NCBI GenBank assembly: GCA_030656145.1
Contig: JAUSOF010000051.1
Span: 40,867-104,866 of the forward strand
Length of the DNA: 64,000 nt
Reading direction: 5' to 3'
Origin: Pseudomonas sp.
GTDB lineage: Bacteria; Pseudomonadota; Gammaproteobacteria; Pseudomonadales; Pseudomonadaceae
Every line of letters starts with the position of its first letter. Position 1 is the stretch's first letter. Below, piece after piece: positions 18,281-27,465 of the stretch. The notes beneath the pieces were generated by a model, which was not told where the DNA came from, made no database searches, and saw only the letters and a list, made by a program, of their open reading frames with translations. The translations under genes and the position numbers were made by a program.

Positions 18281-18499
18281 TCAGCCGGCCTTGTCGAGTT
18301 TTGCGGCTTCAACCAGTTGCAGCAGCGGGCGCAATGTTTCGCTCAGTAGCGGCCAGTCGGCGACCGAAGCAAGTACAGCCTGTTCCTGTTGCAGTTCTGA
18401 ATAGCGAAAGGGCTTCATTTGGTAGTGTTCGAGGATGAAAGTCAGATCTTCCTGTGGTTTCACGGTCTGTCGATGCACTTCAATTTGCTGAAAGTCCAT
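18281..18499 (-). CDS. bcsR: Cellulose biosynthesis protein BcsR
   Basis: A 72-residue protein and the first gene of the operon. The central stretch YSELQQEQAVLASVADWPLL is collinear with the conserved part of E. coli BcsR (DISQREQLAAALKRWPLL). BcsR partners BcsQ and regulates assembly of the secretion complex. It sits one base before bcsQ. About 250 bases of AT-rich intergenic DNA upstream (18500-18748) should hold the operon promoter, but I could not place a clear -35/-10 pair there. Confidence 0.82.
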   Translation of the reverse strand: MDFQQIEVHRQTVKPQEDLTFILEHYQMKPFRYSELQQEQAVLASVADWPLLSETLRPLLQLVEAAKLDKAG

Positions 18500-18748
18500 G
18501 GGTTGCTCTCGGTTTGTAGTGGTGGCTGATTTTTTGCTTTTTAGTCAATTTAATGGCTTTTAAGCTTTTCGTGTAGCGCTAGTGTCATATTAGTGGCGTA
18601 TGGCGGAAAGTGAAGGACGAAAAGCTCTTTTGTTGATCTGCCGCAGGCATCCCGCAGCACGGCCGGCCGGGGGCATTAACGGTTGGTGAGGTGCGTGTGC
18701 GGGAGGCGGTGGCATACTGGGTGCCCGCACCCGCTCGAGGAGTTTGCC

Positions 18749-19354
18749 GTGCAACTGGATTTCAGCGCTCTGACGCCTTTGGATGCCTACCGTTGGTTGG
18801 CATCCACGGTAACGCCGCGACCGATTGCCTGGGTTTCCACTGTTTCTCGCGATGGCATCAGCAATCTGGCGCCGTTCAGTTTTTTTCAGGTGATCAGCGA
18901 TGCGCCACCGACGCTGATGGTCAACGTCAATTTGCGTGACAACGGCAGCCCCAAAGACACCCTGCGCAACGTGCAGTCCGGTGGCGAACTGGTCATTCAG
19001 TTGGTGTCTTTCGCTCAGGCCGAGGCGATGAATGCCAGTGCCGTCCATTTGCCCCATGGCGTTAGCGAGTTCGAGCGTTGCGGCATCCCCAGCCTGGCCT
19101 GTGAGCGGGTTGCCCCGCCACGTGTGGCAGGCGCTGCGGTGGCTTTCGAGTGTCGTGTCGCGCAGGTGCTGGCGTATCCGCCGGATAAGCCGAACTGCCA
19201 TCTGATCTTTGCCGAAGTGTTGCTTGCGCATGTCGACGATGCGGTGCTCAACGATAAAGGCCGGATCGATCCGCACAAACTCGATCTGGTCGGCCGTCTG
19301 GGCGGTATGGCCTACACTCGAACCCGTGACAGCTTCGAGATGTCGCGCCCCTGA
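18749..19354 (+). CDS. Flavin reductase family protein (FMN-binding split barrel)
   Basis: A 201-residue protein of the DIM6/NTAB or flavin-reductase-like type. RPIAWVSTVSRDGISNLAPFSFF is the conserved FMN-phosphate-binding region of this fold (quoted here only by its ends: RPIAWVST and SNLAPFSFF). The frame opens at 18683, but the GTG at 18749, preceded by GAGGAG at good distance, gives the normal N-terminus. The electron donor and acceptor cannot be told. It is divergent from bcsR and seems to stand alone. Confidence 0.82.
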   Translation: MQLDFSALTPLDAYRWLASTVTPRPIAWVSTVSRDGISNLAPFSFFQVISDAPPTLMVNVNLRDNGSPKDTLRNVQSGGELVIQLVSFAQAEAMNASAVHLPHGVSEFERCGIPSLACERVAPPRVAGAAVAFECRVAQVLAYPPDKPNCHLIFAEVLLAHVDDAVLNDKGRIDPHKLDLVGRLGGMAYTRTRDSFEMSRP

Positions 19355-19518
19355 AACCAGCCCGTCAATCCGCTCTGAAAGCGACCCACACATAGCTAAA
19401 AGTGCAATCGCACCGGCTACCGGCTTGTCGCCAGCAGCCTTGCGCTTCTATCGTGCAACCTGGGCGCCGTCTACATATTGGCGAGCCGGGTTAGTCAGTG
19501 ACTGGGGGAGCGGGATAA

Positions 19519-21483
19519 ATGTGGACTGATCTGCAGCGGCACGTCGCCAGCTTGAGTACGGCGAAGAAACTGGCTCTGGGTTTTGCGGTGGTGCTGGCGC
19601 TCACCGCGGTGGTTGCCGCCACGGGTTATTCGGCGCTGCGCGAGGTTGCTGTGCGCTCGGCATTGTTGGAACGCATGAGCGCAATTAACACTCAGGTGCT
19701 GCAGATTCGTCGCAGCGAGCAGGATTTTGCCCTGACTACCGACACCACGCATGTCGAGCGTCTGCACGAGCAGGCCCAGATGCTGTTGGCGAACAGTGCA
19801 GCCCTGCAGGTTGAACTGCCGGCTGCTGAAGGACAGGTGCTGGGCGAGGTCGACAGCGCCATCGACCAATATCGGGCAGCCTTCGATCGATATGTCGAGC
19901 TGACCGATAACATGAGCCTGTCGCTGGAAGCGGCCAATTGGCTGGTGGTAAGTGCCTCCAACAGCCTGGATTTACTCCAGGAAGGATTGGCCGAGGATGG
20001 CGTCGATCTGCTCGAGAGCAGCCAGGGTACCCAGGGCGCCGATTCGGTGCTGCAGGCCGGGCAGATCGGCAAGGTTCATCAGTTGCTGTTGCAAGCGCTT
20101 GACCAAGCCCGAGTGCGCCTGCAGCAGAGCCATAGTTCTGCCGAGGTTGCCCAGGGCGAGATTCAGCAGGCTCTCGATGCGCAGGTCCTGGCCGGCGAGC
20201 TTCGCGATGCCATGGACAGTCCTGGCTACGCCTCGGTGCTGGCGGAGGTCATTGGTAATGTCGACTCGTTCAATGAGCGGCTCAAGGAATACAGCGACTT
20301 CTTGCGTCAGCAAAAGCAGGAATACGCCCTGCTGGTGGGGCAGGCCGAGCGCATCGTCGAGCTGGTCGAGCAGGCCTATTCCAGTCAGAAGCTTGCTATG
20401 CAGGCACAGCTGCAGGCCAGCACCTGGTTGATTCTGCTGGCTGCGGCATTGGCCCTGGTAATTGGTTTGCTGGCGACCCTGACGATCACCTTGCTGATTG
20501 TGCGTCCGCTCAAACAGGTGATTGAGCAGGCGCAGCAGATAGCCGAGGGTGACCTCAGTGTGCGCATCGAGGTGCAGCGCAGTGACGAAGTGGGGCAGTT
20601 GCAGGCCGCGATGCAGGCCATGTCGAACAACCTGCGCGAGATGGTGGGTCAGTTGCAGGGTGGGGTAAGCCAGATTTCCGCCTCGGCGCAGTCGTTGTCG
20701 GCAATCACCGAGCAGACCCGCCTGGGGGTCAATGGTCAGCGGGTAGAAACCGATCAGGTGGCGACCGCCATGAGTGAGATGGCTGCCACCGTACATGAAG
20801 TGGCGCGTAACGCCGAGGCCGCCGCCGCGTCTACCGAGGATGCTGACAGCCGGGTTAGTCGTGGCGCCGCGGTGGTGCGCCAGACCCTGGTGCGCATCGA
20901 CCAACTGGCCGCGGCGATGGACACCACCACTCAGAGCATCGAGCGGCTCAGTCAGGATACCCAGCGCATCGATTCGGTGCTGGATGTGATCAAGAGCGTG
21001 GCCGAGCAGACCAACCTGCTGGCTCTGAATGCGGCCATCGAGGCCGCTCGCGCCGGCGACCAAGGCCGCGGCTTTGCCGTAGTGGCTGATGAGGTGCGCG
21101 CGTTGGCCAAGCGCACCCAGCAGTCCACCGCAGAAATCGAAGGGCTGATCGCCACGCTGCGTGAGGGCGCGCGTCGCTCGGTGGCCGACATGCAGCAGAG
21201 CGGTGCTCTGGTCGCGCATGTGGTCGAGGATGCCAATCAGACCGAAGGTGCCCTGGCCGGGATCGCCGAGGCGGTGACGCTGATCTTCGAGATGAACCAG
21301 CAGATCGCGGCGGCAGCCGAACAACAGACGGCGGTGGCCGAAGAGATCAGTCGCAGCGTGACCTCGATTCGCGATATCGCCGATCAATCGTCGGTGGCGA
21401 TGGACGAAACGGCGGACTCAACTAACCGGCTGGCGCAGTTGGGGCGCGAGCTACAGGGTATGGCTGGGCATTTTCGCTTGTAG
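19519..21483 (+). CDS. Methyl-accepting chemotaxis protein with a large periplasmic sensor (HBM-like)
   Basis: A 654-residue chemoreceptor. Membrane helix 1 is near residues 16-38 and helix 2 near 302-330. Between them lies about 260 residues of mostly helical sequence, the length and composition of the helical bimodular (HBM) ligand-binding domain. HAMP follows ([10 protein letters not shown]...), then the signalling domain with the invariant hairpin tip [18 protein letters not shown]. No C-terminal CheR-tethering pentapeptide is visible. It should bind a small molecule and signal to CheA; HBM receptors of pseudomonads sense organic acids or amines, but the ligand here is unknown. Confidence 0.92.
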   Translation: MWTDLQRHVASLSTAKKLALGFAVVLALTAVVAATGYSALREVAVRSALLERMSAINTQVLQIRRSEQDFALTTDTTHVERLHEQAQMLLANSAALQVELPAAEGQVLGEVDSAIDQYRAAFDRYVELTDNMSLSLEAANWLVVSASNSLDLLQEGLAEDGVDLLESSQGTQGADSVLQAGQIGKVHQLLLQALDQARVRLQQSHSSAEVAQGEIQQALDAQVLAGELRDAMDSPGYASVLAEVIGNVDSFNERLKEYSDFLRQQKQEYALLVGQAERIVELVEQAYSSQKLAMQAQLQASTWLILLAAALALVIGLLATLTITLLIVRPLKQVIEQAQQIAEGDLSVRIEVQRSDEVGQLQAAMQAMSNNLREMVGQLQGGVSQISASAQSLSAITEQTRLGVNGQRVETDQVATAMSEMAATVHEVARNAEAAAASTEDADSRVSRGAAVVRQTLVRIDQLAAAMDTTTQSIERLSQDTQRIDSVLDVIKSVAEQTNLLALNAAIEAARAGDQGRGFAVVADEVRALAKRTQQSTAEIEGLIATLREGARRSVADMQQSGALVAHVVEDANQTEGALAGIAEAVTLIFEMNQQIAAAAEQQTAVAEEISRSVTSIRDIADQSSVAMDETADSTNRLAQLGRELQGMAGHFRL

Positions 21484-21602
21484 CTTTTTGCCTGAAACTG
21501 CCGGCCGCGCTCACAGTTTCGTCAGCAAAGGTTTCATGGTGCTTTGCCCGCCCGGTACTGACCAGTAGCATCGGCGCACTTGGACAAACGCCGGAGCAAA
21601 CG

Positions 21603-22520
21603 ATGCGCACACGATTGAATGCCTGCCTGGATGCAGTGAATCAGGTGTTGCTGGGCAAGGAGCCGCAGGTGCGCTTGGCGCTGGCGTGCCTGTTGGCCCG
21701 CGGTCATTTGCTGATCGAGGATTTGCCAGGCATGGGCAAAACCACCCTCAGCCACGCGCTAGCCAGGGTGCTGGGGCTGAGCTTTCAGCGCATCCAGTTC
21801 ACCTCTGACCTGTTGCCGGGCGACATTCTCGGCACCTCGGTGTTCGACCGCGAAAGCGGGCAGTTTGTCTTCCATCCGGGGCCGATCTTCGCCGAGCTGG
21901 TGCTGGCCGACGAAATCAACCGCGCTACGCCGAAAAGCCAGAGCGCGCTGCTCGAAGCCATGGAGGAGGGCCAGGTAACCATCGAGGGCGCCACCCGGCC
22001 GCTGCCGGAACCCTTCTTCGTCATCGCCACGCAGAACCCGGTGAGCCAGGGCGGCACCTTCGCCTTGCCCGAATCGCAGCTCGATCGCTTTCTGATGCGC
22101 CTGTCCCTCGGCTACCCGGCCAAGGCGGCTGAAAAAGCGCTGCTCCTGGGCGACTCGCGGCGCTCGTTGCTGCCGCGCCTGGAGGCCATTCTCGACCATG
22201 CCGAACTGGCGCTGATCCAGGCCGAAATACCCAAGGTTCGCGCCAGTGATGCGCTGATCGATTATGTGCTGCGCCTGGTCGATGCCACCCGTAGCCAGCC
22301 GCAGTTCGCCTGGGGTCTGTCGCCGCGGGCAAGCCTGGCTTTACTTGCCGCCGCCCGCGCCTGGGCCTTTCTCGACGGCCGCGATTACGTAATTCCCGAG
22401 GATGTGCAGGCGGTGTTGCCTGCGGTGGTCGGCCATCGCCTGCGTGAGCGCAGTGATCCGACCGGGCATGGCGGCGGCGCGTTAGTGCAATGGTTGCTGC
22501 GCGAGGTGCCGGCGCTTTGA
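21603..22520 (+). CDS. MoxR-family AAA+ ATPase
   Basis: A 305-residue AAA ATPase. Walker A is LPGMGKTT (about residues 45-52), Walker B is ADEINRATPKSQSALLEAM, and sensor 1 is FVIATQNP. MoxR ATPases act as chaperones, usually with a neighbouring DUF58/VWA protein. The next gene overlaps its stop, and a transglutaminase-like gene follows, the common three-gene cassette of pseudomonads. Confidence 0.93.
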   Translation: MRTRLNACLDAVNQVLLGKEPQVRLALACLLARGHLLIEDLPGMGKTTLSHALARVLGLSFQRIQFTSDLLPGDILGTSVFDRESGQFVFHPGPIFAELVLADEINRATPKSQSALLEAMEEGQVTIEGATRPLPEPFFVIATQNPVSQGGTFALPESQLDRFLMRLSLGYPAKAAEKALLLGDSRRSLLPRLEAILDHAELALIQAEIPKVRASDALIDYVLRLVDATRSQPQFAWGLSPRASLALLAAARAWAFLDGRDYVIPEDVQAVLPAVVGHRLRERSDPTGHGGGALVQWLLREVPAL

Positions 22521-23473
22521 GGCAACAGCTCATACAGCGCTGGCATCGCTGGCTAGCCCGACGAATTCCTGCCGCCGCCAGCGTGCGCTTGACCCAACGA
22601 CGGATCTTTATCCTGCCAACGCGGGTCGGCTTGGCATTTTCTCTAGCGTTGATATTGATGTTGCTGGCCGCGATCAATTACCAGAACAGCCTGGCCTATG
22701 CCCTGACGTTTTTGCTGGCGTCGGTGTTTATCGTCGCCATCCTGCACACCTACCGCAACCTGGCCGGTCTGGTGCTCAAGGCTGGAGGCGCGCGCCCGGT
22801 TTTCGTCGGTGAACAGGGCCAGTTTCGCCTGCGCCTGGAAAGCAGCGCGCGGGCGCACCAGGCCATCGCTCTCGGCTGGCCAGGCATGGCGTATCAGACG
22901 CAGGATGTTCCCGCTCAGGGCGTTAGCGAGTGCGAACTGAGCCTGCCGACGCTACGGCGCGGCTGGTTGCGGCCGGGGCGTTTGCGGGTCGAGAGTCGTT
23001 TCCCGCTGGGCATTCTGGTGGCCTGGAGCTGGGTCGATCTGGATCAGGCGCTGCTGGTCTATCCACAACCGTTGGAAGGCGAGTTGCCGCTTGCTGCGGG
23101 CGCTGATGACGAATTGCATGAGCAGGGCATGCGCGCCCTTGGCCAGGGTAGCGAGGATTTCCAGGGGCTGAAGAGCTATCAGCCTGGTGACTCCAAGCGG
23201 CGTCTGCATTGGAAGGCTTACTCCCGCGGTCAGGGGCTGTTGATCAAGGACTTCGCCGCGCTCAGCGGGCGTGATCCCTTGCTGGATTTCGAGGCGCTGG
23301 CGGGCGATGTCGAGCTGCGTTTGTCGCTGCTTTGTTATTGGGTGCTGCAACTGTCCGCGCGCCAGCAGCCCTTTGCCCTGAGTCTACCGGGTCAGGTGCT
23401 TGCGCCGGCCTGTTGCGAGCAGCACCGCGAGGCCTGCCTGCGTGCCCTGGCCTTGTTCGGTACATCGGCATGA
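22517..23473 (+). CDS. DUF58 domain membrane protein
   Basis: About 318 residues. Two close N-terminal membrane helices (LAFSLALILMLLAA and YALTFLLASVFIVAIL) are followed by a beta-rich segment and the DUF58 hallmark YQPGDSKRRLHWKAYSR. The start is uncertain. TTG at 22517 would overlap the moxR stop by four bases (TTGA); an ATG at 22490 in the same frame would overlap it by 31 bases. The TTG is shown. Members pair with MoxR ATPases in envelope functions. Confidence 0.85.
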   Translation: MRQQLIQRWHRWLARRIPAAASVRLTQRRIFILPTRVGLAFSLALILMLLAAINYQNSLAYALTFLLASVFIVAILHTYRNLAGLVLKAGGARPVFVGEQGQFRLRLESSARAHQAIALGWPGMAYQTQDVPAQGVSECELSLPTLRRGWLRPGRLRVESRFPLGILVAWSWVDLDQALLVYPQPLEGELPLAAGADDELHEQGMRALGQGSEDFQGLKSYQPGDSKRRLHWKAYSRGQGLLIKDFAALSGRDPLLDFEALAGDVELRLSLLCYWVLQLSARQQPFALSLPGQVLAPACCEQHREACLRALALFGTSA

Positions 23474-25479
23474 GCAGGCTGGCGGAAATCCCACGCAGCA
23501 GTCTGATCTGGCTGCTGGTCGCCCAGATGCTGGTGATCATTCCGCACCTGGGCCATCTGCCGCTGTGGATCGTCGGCTTGTGGCTGGGTTGCGCGGCCTG
23601 GCGCATCCAGATTCTGCGTATGCGTACGGGCTATCCGAATGCCTGGGTCAAGGGCGGCTTGATGCTCGGTACGGCTGCAGGCGTATTTCTTTCCCGCGGC
23701 AGCTTGGTCGGTCTGGATGCCGGAGTGGTGTTGCTGGTTGCCGCCTTTATCCTCAAGTTGCTGGAAATGCGCACGCGCCGCGATGCCCTGGTGGTGATCT
23801 TTCTCGGGTTCTTCGTGGTGGTCAGCGCTTATTTGTTCGACGACAGCATGCTCGCGGCGCTATTCAGCCTGTTGCCGGTCACCGCCTTGTTGGCGGCCCT
23901 GATCGGCCTGCAGCAGAGCAGCGTTGCTGCACAGCCCGGAGCAACCGTTCGGCTGGCTGCAGGTTTGTTGCTACAAGCCGTACCCGTGATGTTGTTGCTA
24001 TTCATCTTCTTCCCGCGCATGGGGCCGCTGTGGTCATTGCCGCAGCCGAGCGATCGCGCCGTCAGCGGCCTGGCCGAGAGCATGGCGCCAGCGGATATTG
24101 CCGAATTGAGTCGCTCCAGTGCGCTGGCCTTTCGCGCCAGCTTTGAGGGTCAGGTGCCGTCACGCGACCAGCTCTACTGGCGGGCGTTGACCTTCGAACG
24201 CTTCGACGGCCGGCGCTGGTCACAGTCCGCTTTCGCCCAGTCACCACTGGCTCCGGTCTGGGAGAAGCAGGGTCAAGCGCTGCGCTACAGCATTGTCATG
24301 CAGCCCAGCTCGCAGTCCTGGCTGTTTGCCCTGGATTTGGCCGAAACCGGCCTCGAAAATACCCGGCAGATGAGTGATTTTCGTCTGCAGCGGGGGCGGC
24401 CGGTCGAGCGCACCCTGCTTTATCAGGTAACGTCCTGGCCGGCGGCATTACGTGAGCCGGCGGCGTCTAGCGACACCCTGCGCCGCGCCCTGCAGCTGCC
24501 GGAGGACGGCGATCCGCGCAGTCGCGCCTGGGCCGCTGAACTTACGCGGCAGTATCCGCAGCCCGAGCAGTTGGTGCAGGCTGTGCTCAGCCACTTCAAT
24601 CGCGAGCCCTTTGGCTATACCTTGCGCCCACCACGCTTGGGTTTGAACAGCATCGATGATTTTCTGTTCGAGAGCCGTAATGGCTTTTGCGCCCATTATG
24701 CTGGCGCCATGACCTTCGTCCTGCGCGCGGCCGGGATTCCGGCGCGGGTGGTGGCCGGTTACCAGGGTGGCGAATACAACCCCGGCGGCAACTACGTTCA
24801 GGTGCGCCAGTTCGATGCCCACGCCTGGGTCGAATACTGGCAGGCCGGCAAGGGCTGGGTGAGTGTCGACCCGACCTTTCAGGTAGCTCCGGAACGCATC
24901 GAGCTGGGCCTGGAAGAGGCGCTGGCCGACGAGCAGAGCTTTCTCGAAGGTTCACCCTTTTCGCCGTTGCGCTACCGCCAGCTGCCGTGGCTTAACCAGT
25001 TGCGTATGGGCTGGGACAGCCTCAACCATGACTGGCAGCGCCTGGTGCTCGGCTATCAGGGCGCGCAGCAACTGGAGTTGCTGCAGCGCTGGTTCGGCCG
25101 TGTGGATGCTCGTGTCCTGGCGATTAGCCTGGTTGGCGGTGGTGGGCTGCTGCTCGGCCTGCTGGCGCTCTGGTTATTCAAGCCCTGGCAGCGCGAACGT
25201 GATCCGCAGCAGCGCCTGTTTCGACGCTTCGAGCGCTTGCTGGCGCGGCATGCCGTGCAGCGTGAGCCGGGGGAGGGCGCGCGTGCCTATGCGGAGCGCG
25301 CGGCGTTGGCCTTGCCAGCCCAGGCGCACGCCATCGCCGCTTTCGCCGCCGCCTTCGAGGCGCAGCGCTATGCCGGGGGCGAGGTGTGCCCGGCGGTGTT
25401 GCGTGTGCACCTGACGGTATTGCGTCGGGCGTTGCCCTGGCGGGCTGCCCTTGGGCGGAGAGCCGTGCGCGATCCGTAG
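23470..25479 (+). CDS. tgpA: Transglutaminase-like membrane protein TgpA
   Basis: A 669-residue inner-membrane protein. About six N-terminal helices (residues 10-190) precede a periplasmic transglutaminase core. The catalytic triad is visible as Cys407 (NGFCAHY), His451 (DAHAWVEYW) and Asp467 (SVDPTF), each offset by three from my recollection of P. aeruginosa TgpA (Cys404, His448, Asp464), where the gene is essential. One more helix and a cytosolic DUF4129-like tail follow. The start overlaps the DUF58 stop by four bases (ATGA). Identification is strong; the physiological substrate is not established. Confidence 0.92.
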   Translation: MSRLAEIPRSSLIWLLVAQMLVIIPHLGHLPLWIVGLWLGCAAWRIQILRMRTGYPNAWVKGGLMLGTAAGVFLSRGSLVGLDAGVVLLVAAFILKLLEMRTRRDALVVIFLGFFVVVSAYLFDDSMLAALFSLLPVTALLAALIGLQQSSVAAQPGATVRLAAGLLLQAVPVMLLLFIFFPRMGPLWSLPQPSDRAVSGLAESMAPADIAELSRSSALAFRASFEGQVPSRDQLYWRALTFERFDGRRWSQSAFAQSPLAPVWEKQGQALRYSIVMQPSSQSWLFALDLAETGLENTRQMSDFRLQRGRPVERTLLYQVTSWPAALREPAASSDTLRRALQLPEDGDPRSRAWAAELTRQYPQPEQLVQAVLSHFNREPFGYTLRPPRLGLNSIDDFLFESRNGFCAHYAGAMTFVLRAAGIPARVVAGYQGGEYNPGGNYVQVRQFDAHAWVEYWQAGKGWVSVDPTFQVAPERIELGLEEALADEQSFLEGSPFSPLRYRQLPWLNQLRMGWDSLNHDWQRLVLGYQGAQQLELLQRWFGRVDARVLAISLVGGGGLLLGLLALWLFKPWQRERDPQQRLFRRFERLLARHAVQREPGEGARAYAERAALALPAQAHAIAAFAAAFEAQRYAGGEVCPAVLRVHLTVLRRALPWRAALGRRAVRDP

Positions 25480-25593
25480 GACACCACCTCGCCGCAGGCA
25501 GTAACCCGGAAATTGTTCGAATTACCCCTGGCCCAGTAGTTCCCTCGCGCCCTGCTAAGCTGGCTGTTTTAGTCGGCTGTAATTGAGGGCCCT

Positions 25594-26364
25594 ATGGGAA
25601 GCTTGATCGAAAGTGAGATGCAGCAGGTTTTGCGGCTGCAGATTACATTGTATTGCTGCCGCGAACGTTTGCTGGCGGCGACAGATCCCGAAGCCTTACA
25701 TGATCTGCGTATTGCTGTACGTAAACTGCGCAGCCTGTTGCAGCCGCTACGCGGTTTACCTGTGTGCGATGCGCTGCTGCAACCGGCTTCCGACCTTGGG
25801 CGAAGCAGTGGGCCGCTGCGTGATCGCGAAGTGCTGCTCGCCCATTTGCAGAAGTTGGGTATGCATGATGCGGTCAACCGGCGTCAGTTGCAGCTGCTCG
25901 ATGGCTATCGAGCGTTGGTGGACGACGGCGCGCTGCCGGCGCTATTCGCGGCGCTGGACCAGTGGCCACAATTGTGGCGCCAGGCCTCGGCGGACGCCGA
26001 ACTGCGTGGCCTGGCCAAGCGGGTCAAGCGCCGTCTGATCAAGCAGCAACGGCGTCTGGCCACAGCCCTGGTCGCCCCTGCACACGATCGTCATCGCCTG
26101 CGCTTGTTGATCAAGCGTGTGCGCTACGGTGCCGAGGCCTACCCGAGGTTGAGCGGATTGCCGGCCAAGACCCTGGTGCGCCTCAAAGCGGCTCAATCGG
26201 TGCTGGGCGATTGGCACGATCTCTTGCAGTGGTCACTGCGTGCCGACCAAGAGCCGGATCTTGCCATTTGTGGCAATGCCTGGCGCACGGCTTTGCAGGT
26301 TGCCGAAGAGGCTTCAGATCTCGCGTTAGTGGTGTTGCAAGAGGATTTTGCCTTGCTCAAGTAA
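25594..26364 (+). CDS. CHAD domain protein
   Basis: A 256-residue, histidine- and arginine-rich all-helical protein. It shows the CHAD pattern: ALHDLRIAVRKLRSLL near residue 35 and HRLRLLIKRVRYGAEAY near 166, positively charged helices that bind polyphosphate. No adjoining CYTH domain or gene is seen, so it is a stand-alone CHAD protein. The ATG at 25594 has GAGGG upstream. It is separated by 114 bases from tgpA, so independent expression is possible. Confidence 0.85.
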   Translation: MGSLIESEMQQVLRLQITLYCCRERLLAATDPEALHDLRIAVRKLRSLLQPLRGLPVCDALLQPASDLGRSSGPLRDREVLLAHLQKLGMHDAVNRRQLQLLDGYRALVDDGALPALFAALDQWPQLWRQASADAELRGLAKRVKRRLIKQQRRLATALVAPAHDRHRLRLLIKRVRYGAEAYPRLSGLPAKTLVRLKAAQSVLGDWHDLLQWSLRADQEPDLAICGNAWRTALQVAEEASDLALVVLQEDFALLK

Positions 26365-26472
26365 GAGCGCATGCCTGATCCGCCACTTGCCCACGTCAAT
26401 TGGCCGAAACGCCGTTTCGCCCTGCGGTGTATTTCCCCTAAGATCACCTGCTATTGACGTTTTGAGGTGGTT

Positions 26473-27270
26473 ATGGATTTTTCCGAGTTGCTCCAGGCCG
26501 TGCGGAGCAAGCCGCACGCCGTGGTGATTCCGCCCGCCTGGGCGCAGGGGCGGGCCAGTTTCGGAGGTTTGATGGCGGCGCTGGTGTATGAGGCCATGCG
26601 TGCTCAGGTCCCTGCTGGGCGCCCGCCGCGTTCACTGGCGATCACCTTTGTCGGCCCGGCCGAACCGGATGTGCCGGTGAGTTTTCAGGTCGAGGTGCTG
26701 CGTGAAGGCAAGGCGGTCAGTCAGGTGCTTGGGCGCGCGGTGCAGAATGGTCAGGTGGTGACCCTGGTACAAGGCAGTTTCGGTGCGCCGCGTGAGTCGG
26801 CTATCAGGGTTGTGGCTGAGCCTGCGCCGCACATAAAACCGCTTGAGGACTGCCAAGAGCTGGCCTATGTGCGCAATGTGACCCCGGAATTCACTCGATT
26901 CCTGGCGATGCGCTGGGGCATCGGTGGTTTGCCATTCAGCAACAATCCCTCGCGGGAAATGGGCGGCTGGGTGCGTTTGCGCGAACAAGGGGAGGCGCAG
27001 CCTGTCAGCGAGGCGCACCTGTTGGCTCTGGTCGATGCATGGCCTCCTGCCGTGCTTCCACACTTAAGCAAGCCGGCACCGGGCAGTTCGTTGACCTGGA
27101 CCATAGAGTTCATTCAGCCGGTTGCTGCGTTGAGTACCCATGACTGGTGTCTTTACCGTGCGCAGATCGAGCATGCTCGCGACGGCTACGGGCATATTGC
27201 CGCAGCATTGTGGAGCCCGGGCGGGGAGTTGCTGGCGATCAGCCGGCAGACGGTCACGGTGTTCGGTTAA
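26473..27270 (+). CDS. Acyl-CoA thioesterase (double hot-dog, TesB-like)
   Basis: A 265-residue protein with two hot-dog repeats. N-terminal features are FGGLMAALVYEAM and SLAITFVGPAEPD; C-terminal features are LLALVDAWPPAVLP and TIEFIQPV followed by IEHARDGYGHIAAALW. This is the thioesterase-like superfamily that includes TesB-type acyl-CoA hydrolases and the Pseudomonas PA-type YbgC-unrelated enzymes. The ATG at 26473 is two bases after a GAGGTGG site; a GTG at 26467 is less likely. The substrate is unknown. Confidence 0.82.
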   Translation: MDFSELLQAVRSKPHAVVIPPAWAQGRASFGGLMAALVYEAMRAQVPAGRPPRSLAITFVGPAEPDVPVSFQVEVLREGKAVSQVLGRAVQNGQVVTLVQGSFGAPRESAIRVVAEPAPHIKPLEDCQELAYVRNVTPEFTRFLAMRWGIGGLPFSNNPSREMGGWVRLREQGEAQPVSEAHLLALVDAWPPAVLPHLSKPAPGSSLTWTIEFIQPVAALSTHDWCLYRAQIEHARDGYGHIAAALWSPGGELLAISRQTVTVFG

Positions 27271-27317
27271 CAGCGGAGAAAGCAAAAGGCTAAGTCTCCG
27301 TTAGTTGTTGCATAGCC

Positions 27318-27380
27318 GTGGGAGCGGTTGGGCAGGGTTGTGCTTCAGCCACGAAATTCGCGGATAAATCCGCTCCCGCA
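27318..27380. repeat. REP-like palindromic element
   Basis: Outer arms GTGGGAGCGG and CCGCTCCCGC (one mismatch) bound about 60 bases with a central region containing CCACGAAATTCGCGG. This end sequence is the common Pseudomonas intergenic repeat type. It lies between the convergent thioesterase and chemoreceptor genes. A related, more complex copy is at 61639-61721. Confidence 0.6.
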
Positions 27381-27424
27381 AGGGCCGGATAGCCCGATCA
27401 ACACTTGACGGCGACATAGCCCAT

Positions 27425-27461
27425 CACAAAGCCTCCAGCGTTTGCCGCTTGAGGCTTTGTG
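27425..27461. terminator. Terminator-like hairpin after the second chemoreceptor
   Basis: An 11-bp perfect stem (27425-27435 with 27451-27461) continues inward through an AGCG/CGCT pair to a small loop. It starts four bases after the chemoreceptor stop on the minus strand. There is no long T tract on the exit side for either strand, so termination strength is uncertain. Confidence 0.55.
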
Positions 27462-27465
27462 TCAT

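Noticed and set aside
19972..21387. A 471-residue minus-strand frame opposite the chemoreceptor
   Set aside because: Shadow of the chemoreceptor coding frame; composition typical of antisense reading.
21494..21520. GAAACTG/CAGTTTC inverted repeat after the first chemoreceptor
   Set aside because: A 7-bp stem with a 13-base loop and no T tract; could be chance.
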